From Sphingomonas sp. IW22 (GTDB lineage: Bacteria; Pseudomonadota; Alphaproteobacteria; Sphingomonadales; Sphingomonadaceae): a DNA stretch of 64,000 bases. The stretch is taken from the NCBI RefSeq assembly GCF_041321155.1, contig NZ_JBGGWB010000001.1:2119501-2183500 (forward strand). The letters run 5' to 3'. The notes beneath the pieces are model-generated. The model was not told where the DNA came from. It did not search any database and worked only from the letters and a program-made list of their open reading frames with translations. This document shows positions 43,931 through 53,277 of this stretch, one piece after another; the stretch's first letter is position 1, and each line of letters opens with the position of its first letter. Made by a program: the position numbers and the translations under genes.

Positions 43931-46765
43931 ATGCCCCGTTTCGCCGCCGCCCTGCTTGCCGCCACCTTGCTGTCGCCGGTGCCAGTGCTGGCCCAGTCGC
44001 GCCCCGCTGCTACCGCTGCAAAAGTGGAGCCGATCGCCTTTACCGAGCGCACGCTGGCCAATGGCCTTCGCGTCTATGCCATTCGCGATACCAGGACGGC
44101 GAACGTATCGGTCCAGGTGTGGTACGATGTCGGGTCAAAGGATGATCCCGCGGGGCGTTCCGGCTTCGCCCACATGTTCGAACATCTGATGTTCAAGGCG
44201 ACGCGCAATCTGGTCGACGAACAGCTCGACCGGCTGACCGAAGATGTCGGCGGTTACAACAACGCCTCAACCGACGACGATTACACGAATTATTTCGAGC
44301 TGGTGCCTGCCAACCACCTCCAGCGGCTGTTGTTCGCAGAGGCGGATCGGATGTCGTCGCTGGTGGTCGATCCAAAAGTTTTCGCATCCGAACGCGATGT
44401 CGTGAAGGAAGAATTGCGCAGCCGCGTGCTGGCGCAACCCTATGGCAAGCTGTTCTACCTGTATCGTCCGATGGCCGCTTATCGCGTGCATCCCTATGCG
44501 CGGCCCGGCATCGGCAGCATCGCCGATCTGGACGCCGCCACGGTCGAGGATATCCGCGCATTCCATGCAACCTATTACCGGCCCGACAATGCCGTGCTGG
44601 TGGTGGCGGGCAATTTCGACCCCGCGCAGCTCAACAAATGGGTCGACCAGTATTTCGCGCCCATCGCACGGCCCGAACGCGCCATTCCGCGCGTCACGGT
44701 GAAGGAGCCGGAGCCGAGCGGCGCGCGGCGCTATACTGTTTACGAGCCGAACACGCCGCTGCCCGCCGTGCTGGTCAGCTATCCCCTGCCACCGGCCGGC
44801 ACCGCGGATGGCCCGGCGCTGACGGTACTGAACGCGGTACTGGCGGGCGGCGATAATTCGCGCCTGTATCAAGGCCTGGTCTATCGCGATCAGCTGGCGG
44901 CGCAGGCGGCGAGCTTTTACGAGGCAAAGCAGGGAACGGGCCTGTTCAGCGTCTATGCCATTCTGGCGGGCGGTAAGACCTCTGCCGCGGGGGAGGCGGC
45001 AATTTCGCGCGAAATCGCTCGCTTGCGCGACGAGCCGGTCACCGAAGCCGAACTGGCCGAGGCCAAGAACGAACTGCTGACCGAAGCCCTGCAAAGCCGC
45101 GAAACGGCGGAGGGCAAGGCGTTTCAGGTCGCGCAGGGCGTGATTGTCGAGCGCGACCCCGCCGCCGCCGACAAGCGGTTGGCAGGCATCGCAGCCGTGA
45201 CCGCCGCCGATGTTCAGCGCGTCGCCCGGCAGTATCTGACGCCCGCGCGCGCTTCGACTGTGCTGTACAACGCGGCGGGGAGTGCGCCGGCGGGTCAGAA
45301 GGGCGATTTGATCGCGATCGCCCCAACGGTGCGCGCGGCGCCGCTCACCCCGCCGCCGGGCATCGTCGTTCATGCTCAGGCACCGGCGGATGCGCGCATC
45401 CTGCCGCCCGAACCCGGCCCCGCAGTACAGCCCAGCCTGCCCAAGCCGGTCGAGACGCGGCTGGCGAACGGGCTGCGCGTGATTGTGGTCGATCGCCCGG
45501 ACCTGCCCCTCGTCAGCGCGCAGCTGGTCGTCGATGGCGGCGCGGCGCTGGACGCGGCGGGCAAGTCGGGGCTGGCTGAAATGACGGCATCGCTGCTGAC
45601 CAAGGGCACGACGACACGCAGCGCGACGGAAATCGCGCAGGCCGTCGAATCGCTGGGCGGCGCGATTGCCAGCGATGCCGATTGGGACGGCGCGGGGGTG
45701 TCGCTGTCGGTAAAGTCGGACCAGCTGGATCCGGCGATGGCAATCCTGGCGGACGTCGCGCGTAATCCGGCCTTTGCCGCCGAGGAACTGGACCGTGCGC
45801 GGGCGCAGGCGATTGACGGGCTGACCGTCCAGTTGAAGGACCCGGCGGCGCTGTCGCAACTGGTCGCGGCGCGCGCGGTGTTCGGAGCGCATCCCTATGG
45901 CGCGGTCGAGGGTGGCACGCCCGCCAGCCTGAACGCGATTACGCCCGCCGACCTGCCCGCTGCCTATCGCGCGACATGGCGACCCGACCGAGCGGCGCTG
46001 GTGCTGGTGGGTGATGTCCGCGCCGATCAGGGGCGGGCGCTGGCCGAAAAGCTATTCGGCGACTGGCGTGCGAGCGGAGAGGCGGCGCTGACGGCGAAAC
46101 TGGACGGCGCGTTGCCGGCGCCGCGCGTCATCGTCGTCGATCTGCCGGATGCGGGGCAGGCGGGCGTGGTTGTCGCGCGCGCCGGGCTGTCGCGGGGCGA
46201 TCGCCAATTCTATGCGGGCCAGGTTGCCAATGCGACGCTTGGCGTCGGGTTCACGTCAAGGCTGAACCAGGAAATCCGGATCAAGCGCGGGCTGGCTTAT
46301 GGCGCGCGCTCCTCGATCGATGCGCGGCGGGGCGTGGGGCCGTTCACCGCCTCGACCCAGACCAAGAACCCCTCCGCGCCCGAAGTCGTGTCGATCATCG
46401 CGGCGGAGATGCAGCGGCTGGGCGCCGAAGCGGCGCCTGAGTCCGAACTGGCAACGCGCAAGGCGGTGCTGATCGGCGGGTTCGGCCGCGCCATCGAAAC
46501 CAATAGCGGGGTCGCGGACCTGATCGGCGATTATGTCATCGAACAGGTCGGTGTGGACGAACTGTCCCGCTATATCCCGGCCGTTGAGGGTGTCGATCCG
46601 GCGGCGGTGCAGGCGGCGGCGGCGCGGCTGTTTGATACTAAGGGCGCCAGCATTGTCGTGGTCGGTGATGCCAAGGCCTTTGTCGAACCGCTGCGCAAAG
46701 CCTATCCGCAGGTAGAGGTCATTCCGGCCACGGCGTTGAACCTGGACGCACCGGGGCTGAAATGA
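43931..46765 (+). CDS. M16 family zinc metallopeptidase, two-domain
   Basis: 944 aa, signal peptide 1-22. The first M16 half carries the inverted zinc motif HxxEH as HMFEH (81-85) with a downstream ERDVVKEEL glutamate. The second half (from about residue 500) repeats the fold but has LAEMT in place of HxxEH; it keeps the RLNQEIRIKRGLAYG segment. One active and one inactive half is the standard arrangement of M16 peptidases. It acts in the periplasm on unfolded peptides. ATG 43931 follows GGAG by six bases; TTG 43925 is less likely. Confidence 0.93.
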   Translation: MPRFAAALLAATLLSPVPVLAQSRPAATAAKVEPIAFTERTLANGLRVYAIRDTRTANVSVQVWYDVGSKDDPAGRSGFAHMFEHLMFKATRNLVDEQLDRLTEDVGGYNNASTDDDYTNYFELVPANHLQRLLFAEADRMSSLVVDPKVFASERDVVKEELRSRVLAQPYGKLFYLYRPMAAYRVHPYARPGIGSIADLDAATVEDIRAFHATYYRPDNAVLVVAGNFDPAQLNKWVDQYFAPIARPERAIPRVTVKEPEPSGARRYTVYEPNTPLPAVLVSYPLPPAGTADGPALTVLNAVLAGGDNSRLYQGLVYRDQLAAQAASFYEAKQGTGLFSVYAILAGGKTSAAGEAAISREIARLRDEPVTEAELAEAKNELLTEALQSRETAEGKAFQVAQGVIVERDPAAADKRLAGIAAVTAADVQRVARQYLTPARASTVLYNAAGSAPAGQKGDLIAIAPTVRAAPLTPPPGIVVHAQAPADARILPPEPGPAVQPSLPKPVETRLANGLRVIVVDRPDLPLVSAQLVVDGGAALDAAGKSGLAEMTASLLTKGTTTRSATEIAQAVESLGGAIASDADWDGAGVSLSVKSDQLDPAMAILADVARNPAFAAEELDRARAQAIDGLTVQLKDPAALSQLVAARAVFGAHPYGAVEGGTPASLNAITPADLPAAYRATWRPDRAALVLVGDVRADQGRALAEKLFGDWRASGEAALTAKLDGALPAPRVIVVDLPDAGQAGVVVARAGLSRGDRQFYAGQVANATLGVGFTSRLNQEIRIKRGLAYGARSSIDARRGVGPFTASTQTKNPSAPEVVSIIAAEMQRLGAEAAPESELATRKAVLIGGFGRAIETNSGVADLIGDYVIEQVGVDELSRYIPAVEGVDPAAVQAAAARLFDTKGASIVVVGDAKAFVEPLRKAYPQVEVIPATALNLDAPGLK

Positions 46766-46775
46766 AGGCGGATGG

Positions 46776-46800
46776 CCGGGCGCGGCAATGCCGCGTCCGG
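46776..46800. terminator. Bidirectional terminator hairpin
   Basis: Arms CCGGGCGCGGC and GCCGCGTCCGG pair over 11 bases with one wobble around the loop AAT. It fills the gap between the convergent M16 and cytochrome b561 genes. Confidence 0.6.
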
Positions 46801-47322
46801 TCACGCCATGCGGCGCAGCACATGGTCCTTCAAGATGAAGTGATGGCGAAGCGCCGCAGCGATGTGCAGGACGACCAGCGCAAGCATGATCAGGCCCAGC
46901 ACCTCATGCCCCTCATGCGCGGTGCTCCACAGCGAGTCGCCGCGGGTGACGGCGAATTTCGGCACGTCGAACAGGCCGTAAAAGCTGATCGGGTTCGGAC
47001 TCGCGGAACTCATGATCCAGCCGCTGATCGGCATCGCCAGCATCAGCGAATAGAGCGTGAGATGCACCGCATGGGCGGCCCCGCGTTCCCAGATGGCGGT
47101 TTCTGCTGGCAGCGGCGGCGGCCGGTGCGTCAGGCGCCAGCCGATGCGGACCAGCGTCAGCGTCAGGATCAAAATGCCGGTCGCCTTGTGCACGGGCATC
47201 AGCCGGACGATGCCTTCCAGCGCGTCGTGAAACAAACCCGCCAGCAAATTGAAGATGATCAGCGCGGCCATCGCCCAGTGAAGCGACCGCGCGACCCTGT
47301 TGTACCGAAGCGTGCCTTCCAT
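46801..47322 (-). CDS. Cytochrome b561 family protein
   Basis: 173 aa, four membrane helices. Histidines expected to ligate two b hemes lie in the helices: ARSLHWAMAAL, MPVHKATGIL, AVHLTLYSLML and VVLHIAAALRHH. Prokaryotic b561 proteins transfer electrons from quinol or superoxide in the inner membrane. ATG 47322 is preferred over TTG 47331. It ends next to the shared terminator with the M16 gene. Confidence 0.9.
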   Translation of the reverse strand: MEGTLRYNRVARSLHWAMAALIIFNLLAGLFHDALEGIVRLMPVHKATGILILTLTLVRIGWRLTHRPPPLPAETAIWERGAAHAVHLTLYSLMLAMPISGWIMSSASPNPISFYGLFDVPKFAVTRGDSLWSTAHEGHEVLGLIMLALVVLHIAAALRHHFILKDHVLRRMA

Positions 47323-47331
47323 GTTGCCCAA

Positions 47332-47347
47332 CCCCCGTCTGCGGGGG
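47332..47347 (-). terminator. Short GC hairpin after lacI
   Basis: Stem CCCCCG / CGGGGG with loop TCTG, between the lacI-type gene and the cytochrome b561 start. It could end the treA-lacI transcript, or occlude the downstream ribosome site. Confidence 0.35.
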
Positions 47348-47386
47348 CAGCATGTATCGCGCCGGCAGCGGGTGCAAGCCCGACCT

Positions 47387-48457
47387 TTAGGTGCTGGCGC
47401 GCACCGTCAGGTGGACCGGAACGCGGGACTTGGCATGGCCTTCACCTGCAAGGCGGCGAAGCAGCGCGTCGACGAGCGCCTGTCCCGCAGCGCCCACGTC
47501 CTGCGCGATGGTCGTCAATGCCGGGTCGCAGTGGCGAACGCCCTGAATGCCGTCGAAGCCGATGACCGCCACGTCGCGGGGCACTTGTCGCCCCGCGCTG
47601 CGCAATGCCCTGAGCGCGCCCAGCGCGACCAGATCGCTGGCGGCGAACACGGCATCGGCGTCGGCTGCTTCCCGCGCCAGCCACTCGATCGCACCGGCGC
47701 CCTGCTGTTCGCGATCGCCCTCAACATCGACCGAGATGTCGATGGGGGACAGGCCGTGTGCCTTTAGCGCCGCCAGATAGCCTGCACGCCGTTCGGCATA
47801 GGCGGCGTGATGCTGCCAGCCCGGTCCGGCAAAGGCGATGCGCCGCCGCCCGATGCTTACCAGATGCTCGACCGCCTGCCGCGCGCCGTCCTGATTGTCG
47901 GCGCGGACGGTTGGCAGGTCGTCGTGCGGCGATCCCCATGCCACGATCTGCCGCCCCTGAACGGCGGCGTCGGTAAAGTGTCGCCAGCCTTCGGCGTTGG
48001 TTGCGCTGCCGATGACGATCATGCCGTCGGCTTCACGGCGCTGTTCGAATTCGCTGTCGAACCCCGCCTCGGGCTCCTGAAACGATAACAGGATGCGGCG
48101 GCCCTCTCGCACGGCGGCGGCTTCGACCGAAGCGACCAGGTCGTAGTAAAAGGGGTTGAGCGATCCGCGCGACGCGCCCGCCGGAACCAGAATGACCAGC
48201 GCGATGCAGCCCGTCGTCGCCTGTCGCAGTCGCGCGGCGCGTAGGTCGGGCAGGTAGCCCAGTTGCGTCGCGGCATCCATCACGCGCTCCCGCGTTTCGC
48301 GGCTGACGCTGTCCAGATTGCGCAGCGCGCGGGAGACGGTGGACTGCGAAACACCGGCTGCTGCGGCGACGTCGAACGAGGTCACGACTCCGCGCACCGG
48401 GGTGGGGGCGGTGGTCAGGGTCGATTCGGTTTCGGTATCAGCGGCGTCACTGGCCAT
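47387..48457 (-). CDS. LacI-family transcriptional regulator
   Basis: 356 aa. Helix-turn-helix at 27-46 (SFDVAAAAGVSQSTVSRALR) followed by the hinge and a periplasmic-binding-protein-like domain (GCIALVILVPAGASRGSLNP, VIVGSATN-like core). The gene follows treA on the same strand with 13 bases between them, so it is probably co-transcribed and may repress treA in response to a sugar. An in-frame start at 48505 would overlap treA. Confidence 0.9.
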   Translation of the reverse strand: MASDAADTETESTLTTAPTPVRGVVTSFDVAAAAGVSQSTVSRALRNLDSVSRETRERVMDAATQLGYLPDLRAARLRQATTGCIALVILVPAGASRGSLNPFYYDLVASVEAAAVREGRRILLSFQEPEAGFDSEFEQRREADGMIVIGSATNAEGWRHFTDAAVQGRQIVAWGSPHDDLPTVRADNQDGARQAVEHLVSIGRRRIAFAGPGWQHHAAYAERRAGYLAALKAHGLSPIDISVDVEGDREQQGAGAIEWLAREAADADAVFAASDLVALGALRALRSAGRQVPRDVAVIGFDGIQGVRHCDPALTTIAQDVGAAGQALVDALLRRLAGEGHAKSRVPVHLTVRAST

Positions 48458-48470
48458 CGTGGCAATGTCG

Positions 48471-50087
48471 TTATCGTGTGCGGGCGGTGTTGGGAAGCCG
48501 CCCATCGGCCCCTGTGTCGCGATCGGGGTCGAGTTGGGGCCAGCGCTCGATCATCGCCGCAAGCACGCCGTTGGTCCAGCCGAAGCCGTCCTGCGTCGGA
48601 TATTCGCCGCCGCCGCCCGCCGTGGCGCGCTCCACATCATATTTCTCCAGCAGCTTGCCCGTCTGCCGATAGGTGCGGTTCGCGGTCGCCACCCAACGCG
48701 CGGCGATGGTGCGGGCCAGGTCTGGCCTGCCATAGCGTTCAAGCCCGGCAATGGCGGCCCATTGCAGCGGCGCCCATCCGTTCGGCGCATCCCATTGCTG
48801 GCCGCTGGTCACATCAGTCGTTCTCAATCCGCCGGACGCCAGCAATTCGTGCTCGAGCGTGCGGGCGGTGGCGGCGGCGTGCTGCGGGGTGGCGGTGCCG
48901 GTGAACAGGGGGAATGCAATGGCAGCGCTCAGCCGAGGGGAGGGGGCGGCGTTCGCACGGTCCCAGTCGGCGAAGCGCCCCCGGCCGGTATCCCACAGCC
49001 AGCGTCCGATGGCTGCCCGGCGTGCATCGGCGGCGCGCTGGAACCGATTGGCGCAATGTCCGTCCCCGGCGGCCTTGCAGCGCCGCGCAATGACGAGCTC
49101 GCCTGCATGCAGCAGGCTGTTCAGATCGACGGGCACGAAGTCGGAAGTGCGGATTGTGGCCAGCCGCCTGGGATCGTCCAGCCAGCGTGAAGAAAAGTCC
49201 CAGCCGCTTTCCGCGCCGGATCGCAAATGGCGCCAGACCTCAGCCTGCGGCCGGTTGGTTTCGCGGGCGGTCGCCACATCCTCGGCCCAGCTTTCGTCGC
49301 GTGGCGTGTCACGGTCATCGCGGTAGCGGTTGAGAAGCGCGCCGTCTGGCATCCGCACCACCCGCTTGCACGCGTCATCCGCGCCAAGACAATTGGCGCC
49401 CGCCATCCAGAAATCATGCTCGGCGCGCATGGCTCTCAGCCACCGTGCTTCGGTCGCGGCGTCCTGCGGCCCGGCGAGGTCCGTCATCAGCGCGAAGAAG
49501 GGCGGTTGCGACCGGCTGAGATAATAGCTGCGCGTGCCGTTCGGGATATGGCCATAGCGTTCGATCAGGCTGGCGAAATCGTCGACCATGGCCCGGACCA
49601 GCCCGTTCTGACCGTCCGCCTTCAGCCCCAGCATCGTGAAATAGCTGTCCCAATAGTAGATTTCGCGAAACCGCCCGCCCGGCACGACATAGGGGCCGGG
49701 CAGTGCCAGTGCCGACCCGCCCGGCGGGACATCCAGTGTCACGCGCGCCAGTTGCGGCCACAGCGCGCGGATATGCTCGCGCAGTCCCGGCCGTTCGTTG
49801 ACGGTGGTGCTCGGCGGCAGGGTGAACCAGCGCGCGACAAATGCCCTGAGCGCCGGCTTCCCCACCGGACGTTCAGCGGCATAGGCGCCCAGGATCGCGG
49901 CGTCGTCAGCGCGCGGGACGGCGTCGGCAAAGGTCTTGCCGTCGTCGAACACGCGCCCTTCCTTCACGGCACGGAACAGCGGGCCATATCGTTCCGATGG
50001 GGTAGCAGGCAGTTCCTGCGCCGCGGCAGGTGCGGACAGCAGCAGCGCGAGGGCGATTAACGAGCGATGCAGTCGCGCGGGGGGCAC
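48471..50087 (-). CDS. treA: Periplasmic trehalase, GH37
   Basis: 538 aa. Signal peptide 1-23 (PAAAQ). GH37 signature 1 PGGRFREIYYWDSYF at 136-150 and signature 2 QWDAPNGWAPLQW near residue 435, with the catalytic aspartate and glutamate regions between. It hydrolyses trehalose to two glucose in the periplasm. The LacI-type gene behind it is a likely local regulator. Confidence 0.95.
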   Translation of the reverse strand: MPPARLHRSLIALALLLSAPAAAQELPATPSERYGPLFRAVKEGRVFDDGKTFADAVPRADDAAILGAYAAERPVGKPALRAFVARWFTLPPSTTVNERPGLREHIRALWPQLARVTLDVPPGGSALALPGPYVVPGGRFREIYYWDSYFTMLGLKADGQNGLVRAMVDDFASLIERYGHIPNGTRSYYLSRSQPPFFALMTDLAGPQDAATEARWLRAMRAEHDFWMAGANCLGADDACKRVVRMPDGALLNRYRDDRDTPRDESWAEDVATARETNRPQAEVWRHLRSGAESGWDFSSRWLDDPRRLATIRTSDFVPVDLNSLLHAGELVIARRCKAAGDGHCANRFQRAADARRAAIGRWLWDTGRGRFADWDRANAAPSPRLSAAIAFPLFTGTATPQHAAATARTLEHELLASGGLRTTDVTSGQQWDAPNGWAPLQWAAIAGLERYGRPDLARTIAARWVATANRTYRQTGKLLEKYDVERATAGGGGEYPTQDGFGWTNGVLAAMIERWPQLDPDRDTGADGRLPNTARTR

Positions 50088-50145
50088 AGGCTATCCTTCC
50101 ATCATGGACAACCCGTTGAGTTCACCAGCCGCCGCATGGTTCCAT

Positions 50146-50745
50146 CTAGAATTCGACCCCGCGCTGTGCCTTGACCCCCTGTTCGCGGAACGGATGCTTC
50201 ACCAGTTCCATTTCGGTGACCAAGTCGGCCGCCTCGATCAACTGATCGGGGGCATTGCGGCCGGTGATGACCAAATGCGTCATGCTCGGCTTTTGCGCGA
50301 TAAGGGCCAGCACCTCATCGACCGGTAGATAATCATAGCGCAGGACGATGTTGAGTTCGTCGGCAACGACCATGTCATAGCTTTCGTCGGTCACCATGCG
50401 CTTCACTTCTTCCCAAGCGGTTCGGGCGACGGCGATGTCGCGCGTCCGGTCCTGCGTATCCCAGGTGAAGCCTTCGCCCATGGGCTTGAATTCGACGTTG
50501 GGGAAACGGGCGAAGACAGCCGCCTCTCCCGTTTCCATTGCCCCCTTTACGAACTGGATCACGCCGACCTTCATCCCGTGCCCGATCGCGCGCACGACCA
50601 TGCCGAGCGCGGCGGTGGTCTTTCCCTTTCCCTTCCCCGTATGGAGGATCACCAGCCCCTTTTCATTGTCGCGGGCCGCCACGATGCGGTCGTGAGCAGC
50701 CTTTTTCCGGGCCATCTGGGCGGCATGTTCGGCATCGGTTCGCAT
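50146..50745 (-). CDS. cobO: Cob(I)yrinic acid a,c-diamide adenosyltransferase
   Basis: 199 aa. The P-loop-like HTGKGKGKTTA (35-45) is the mark of the CobA/CobO group, which moves adenosyl from ATP to cob(I)alamin precursors. The GEGFTWDTQDR segment and the VADELNIVLRYDYL motif also fit. A Shine-Dalgarno GGAG lies just upstream. It follows cobU on the same strand with 20 bases between them. Confidence 0.95.
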   Translation of the reverse strand: MRTDAEHAAQMARKKAAHDRIVAARDNEKGLVILHTGKGKGKTTAALGMVVRAIGHGMKVGVIQFVKGAMETGEAAVFARFPNVEFKPMGEGFTWDTQDRTRDIAVARTAWEEVKRMVTDESYDMVVADELNIVLRYDYLPVDEVLALIAQKPSMTHLVITGRNAPDQLIEAADLVTEMELVKHPFREQGVKAQRGVEF

Positions 50746-50765
50746 TGGAGTCTCCAGGGAAAAGG

Positions 50766-51293
50766 TCAGGCGGCGGGCTTTATCCTGAGGGGGATGCCGG
50801 CGACGACCAGGTCGACCGCATCACATGCGGCGGCCAGATGCTGGTGCAGCCGCCCGGCGGCATCGCGAAACCGGCGGGCGAGCGCATTGTCGGGCACGAT
50901 GCCGAACCCGACCTCGTTCCCGACCAGAATGACCGGTGCCGACGCATCCGCCAAGACGTCGATCAGGGCGCGGCCCGCCGCGTCAAGATCTGCGTCGGCC
51001 AGCAACAGGTTCGACAGCCACAGCGTCAGGCAATCGACCAGCAGCACATGGTCGCCGTGCCCATGCTGGCGGATGACGCCGGGCAGATCATGAGGCGCCT
51101 CCACCGTCTGCCAGCTGTCGTCGCGATCCGCGCGGTGGCGGGCGATGCGGTCGCGCATTTCGTCGTCGAACGCCTGCGCCGTCGCGATGAACAGGCGACG
51201 CTGCCCCATCCGCTCCGCCAGCGATTGGGCGTGGCGGCTCTTGCCAGAGCGGGCGCCGCCCAGCACCAATATCGTCTGTGGGTTATCCGCCAT
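50766..51293 (-). CDS. cobU: Adenosylcobinamide kinase / guanylyltransferase
   Basis: 175 aa. P-loop GGARSGKS at 12-19 and the guanylylated-histidine region ARHRADRDDSW (H53). It phosphorylates adenosylcobinamide and then adds GMP to form AdoCbi-GDP, the activated substrate for CobS. Starts 30 bases from the divergent cobD gene, so a common promoter region serves both sides of the cobalamin cluster. Confidence 0.95.
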   Translation of the reverse strand: MADNPQTILVLGGARSGKSRHAQSLAERMGQRRLFIATAQAFDDEMRDRIARHRADRDDSWQTVEAPHDLPGVIRQHGHGDHVLLVDCLTLWLSNLLLADADLDAAGRALIDVLADASAPVILVGNEVGFGIVPDNALARRFRDAAGRLHQHLAAACDAVDLVVAGIPLRIKPAA

Positions 51294-51323
51294 CGTTCAT
51301 CCGGCTTGCCGTTCGCGGCGTGA

Positions 51324-52343
51324 ATGGCGATGGCGGGCGCGATGATGCAAGCGAAATCCATGTCGGAGCCGGACTTTGCGCGCCATGGCGGGCGGATCGA
51401 CGATGCGCTGGCCGCTTATCCGGATGCGCCGCGCCCGTGGATTGACCTTTCGACGGGCATCAACCCGGTGCCGTGGCCGGTGCCAAAGGGGCTGTTGGTG
51501 GATCCGGCGCCGCTGCCCTCGACCGCCGCTTTGGCCGATCTGGAGCAGATCGCGGCGTGCCATTTCGGGGTGGAGGCGCGGCATGTGGCGGCGGTGCCCG
51601 GCAGCGAGATTGCACTGCGCCTGTTACCAATGCTGGGCGTGCCGCTGCCCATTGTTGCGGCCGTGCCCAGCTATGGCACGCATCGCGAAGTGGCGAGTGA
51701 GGCGGTGGCCCTTGCCGAAGTGGATCGGGTGCGCGGCGGTACCCTGTTGATTGCCAACCCCAATAATCCCGACGGACGCCTGCTGGACCGGGCGGCCCTC
51801 CACAAGCTTGCGATGCGCCAGGCGGAGCGGGGCGGCTGGCTGGTCGTCGATGAGGCTTTTGCCGACACCGATCCTGCGCCAAGTATCCCTGCTGTCGGCG
51901 AGGACGCACCGGTCATCGCCATGCGGTCGTTCGGCAAGTTTTTCGGTTTGGCCGGGATACGGCTGGGCTTCATCATCGCGCCGCCGATGGTGATCGCGGC
52001 ATTGCGGGGCTTGCTGGGTGACTGGCCGGTGAGTGCGCAGGCGATTGGCTGGGGCCGGGCTGCCTATGCGGATCGTGAGTGGATCGAGGCGACCCGCATT
52101 GCTCTTGTGGAGCGGGCACGGCGGCTGGACGCGATGCTGGCCCGACACGGGTTGAGCGCGCGCGGGGCAAGTCCGCTGTTCCGGCTGGTCGAGCATCCCG
52201 ACGCGCGTGCCATTTTCGAGCGGCTGGGGCGCGCGGGTATCCTGACGCGGCCCTTTGTGGATCGCGCCGATTGGCTGCGGTTCGGGCTGCCAGCGGATGA
52301 CGGGGCGTTCGGCCGGCTCGACCGGGCGTTGGCCCGTGGCTGA
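51324..52343 (+). CDS. cobD: Threonine-phosphate decarboxylase
   Basis: 339 aa PLP enzyme of aminotransferase fold type I. The PLP lysine is K205 in RSFGKFFGLAG. It makes (R)-1-amino-2-propanol phosphate, the linker between corrin ring and nucleotide loop (CobC in Pseudomonas nomenclature, CobD in Salmonella). Several ATG codons occur at the 5' end (51324, 51330, 51360); MSEPDFARHGG at 51360 is where conservation starts, so the true start may be shorter. Confidence 0.9.
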   Translation: MAMAGAMMQAKSMSEPDFARHGGRIDDALAAYPDAPRPWIDLSTGINPVPWPVPKGLLVDPAPLPSTAALADLEQIAACHFGVEARHVAAVPGSEIALRLLPMLGVPLPIVAAVPSYGTHREVASEAVALAEVDRVRGGTLLIANPNNPDGRLLDRAALHKLAMRQAERGGWLVVDEAFADTDPAPSIPAVGEDAPVIAMRSFGKFFGLAGIRLGFIIAPPMVIAALRGLLGDWPVSAQAIGWGRAAYADREWIEATRIALVERARRLDAMLARHGLSARGASPLFRLVEHPDARAIFERLGRAGILTRPFVDRADWLRFGLPADDGAFGRLDRALARG

Positions 52344-53277
52344 GCCGGTCGCGCTGCTGGCGCTGGCGATTGATGCGGCGGTTGGTTGGCCCGGCGCGCT
52401 TTACCGGGTTGCTGGACATCCGGTCGGCGGCTTTGCGCGCTTTATAAACTGGGCGGAGCGTCGGTGGAACGATCCGCATGCGGGTGAGGCGGCCAAGCGC
52501 TTGTTAGGGCTGGTGACGATGGCCGTTCTGACCGGCGGCACCGTCGTGCTGTGTCTTGCGCTGGAGTGGGCGGCATATCGGCTGTTCGGGGCGTGGGGCT
52601 GGGTGCCGATTGTGCTCTTGGCGTGGCCGGGCATTGCGGCGCGCAGCCTGTATGATCATGTCCGCCCGGTGGGACAGGCGCTGCTGGACGGCGATCTGAG
52701 TGGTGCGCGGCGGGCAGTGGCGATGATCGTCGGGCGCGATACCGATCATCTGGACGAAGCGGGCGTTGCGCGCGCAGCGGTCGAGAGCCTGTCGGAGAGC
52801 CTGTGCGACGGCGTGGTCGCGCCGCTGTTCTGGCTGGCGGTGTTCGGACTGCCGGGGGTCTGGGCTTACAAGGCGATCAATACGGCCGACAGCCTGATCG
52901 GCCATCGGGAAGTGCGGTGGCGCGCCTTTGGCTGGGCGGCGGCACGCATCGACGATGTGGCCAATTTCGTGCCTGCACGGCTGGCAGGTTTCCTGATCTG
53001 CTTTGCCGCCGGTCGGGGGTGGCGCGTTATGGTGCGCGATTGCCGACGCCATGCATCGCCCAACGCCGGATGGCCCGAAGCCGCGATGGCGGGGGCGCTG
53101 GGCATCGCGCTGGCCGGACCGGTCACCTATGATGGCGTCGTCCATGACAAGCCGTGGATCGGTAGTGAGGGGCGGACGGCAACCGCGCAGGATATTCAGC
53201 GCGCGCTGGCAATCTATATCCGGGCATGCGTGTTGCTGGTCGGTTTGGCGGGGGGCTTTGCATGGCTGCGATCATGA
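52336..53277 (+). CDS. cbiB: Adenosylcobinamide-phosphate synthase CbiB
   Basis: 313 aa membrane protein with four or five helices. CbiB features include the [19 protein letters not shown] segment, the [20 protein letters not shown] motif and [13 protein letters not shown]. It joins aminopropanol phosphate to adenosylcobyric acid. The GTG start at 52336 overlaps the cobD stop by 8 bases, so translation is coupled. Confidence 0.92.
   Translation: MAEPVALLALAIDAAVGWPGALYRVAGHPVGGFARFINWAERRWNDPHAGEAAKRLLGLVTMAVLTGGTVVLCLALEWAAYRLFGAWGWVPIVLLAWPGIAARSLYDHVRPVGQALLDGDLSGARRAVAMIVGRDTDHLDEAGVARAAVESLSESLCDGVVAPLFWLAVFGLPGVWAYKAINTADSLIGHREVRWRAFGWAAARIDDVANFVPARLAGFLICFAAGRGWRVMVRDCRRHASPNAGWPEAAMAGALGIALAGPVTYDGVVHDKPWIGSEGRTATAQDIQRALAIYIRACVLLVGLAGGFAWLRS

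Noticed and set aside
44267..45892. A 541-codon open frame opposite the M16 protease
   Set aside because: Arg/Gly/His-rich sequence without motifs, fully within a well-supported gene on the other strand.
51294..51323. Possible second cobalamin riboswitch between cobU and cobD
   Set aside because: Only 30 bases separate the starts and no B12 box is present; btuC/btuF also lack one.
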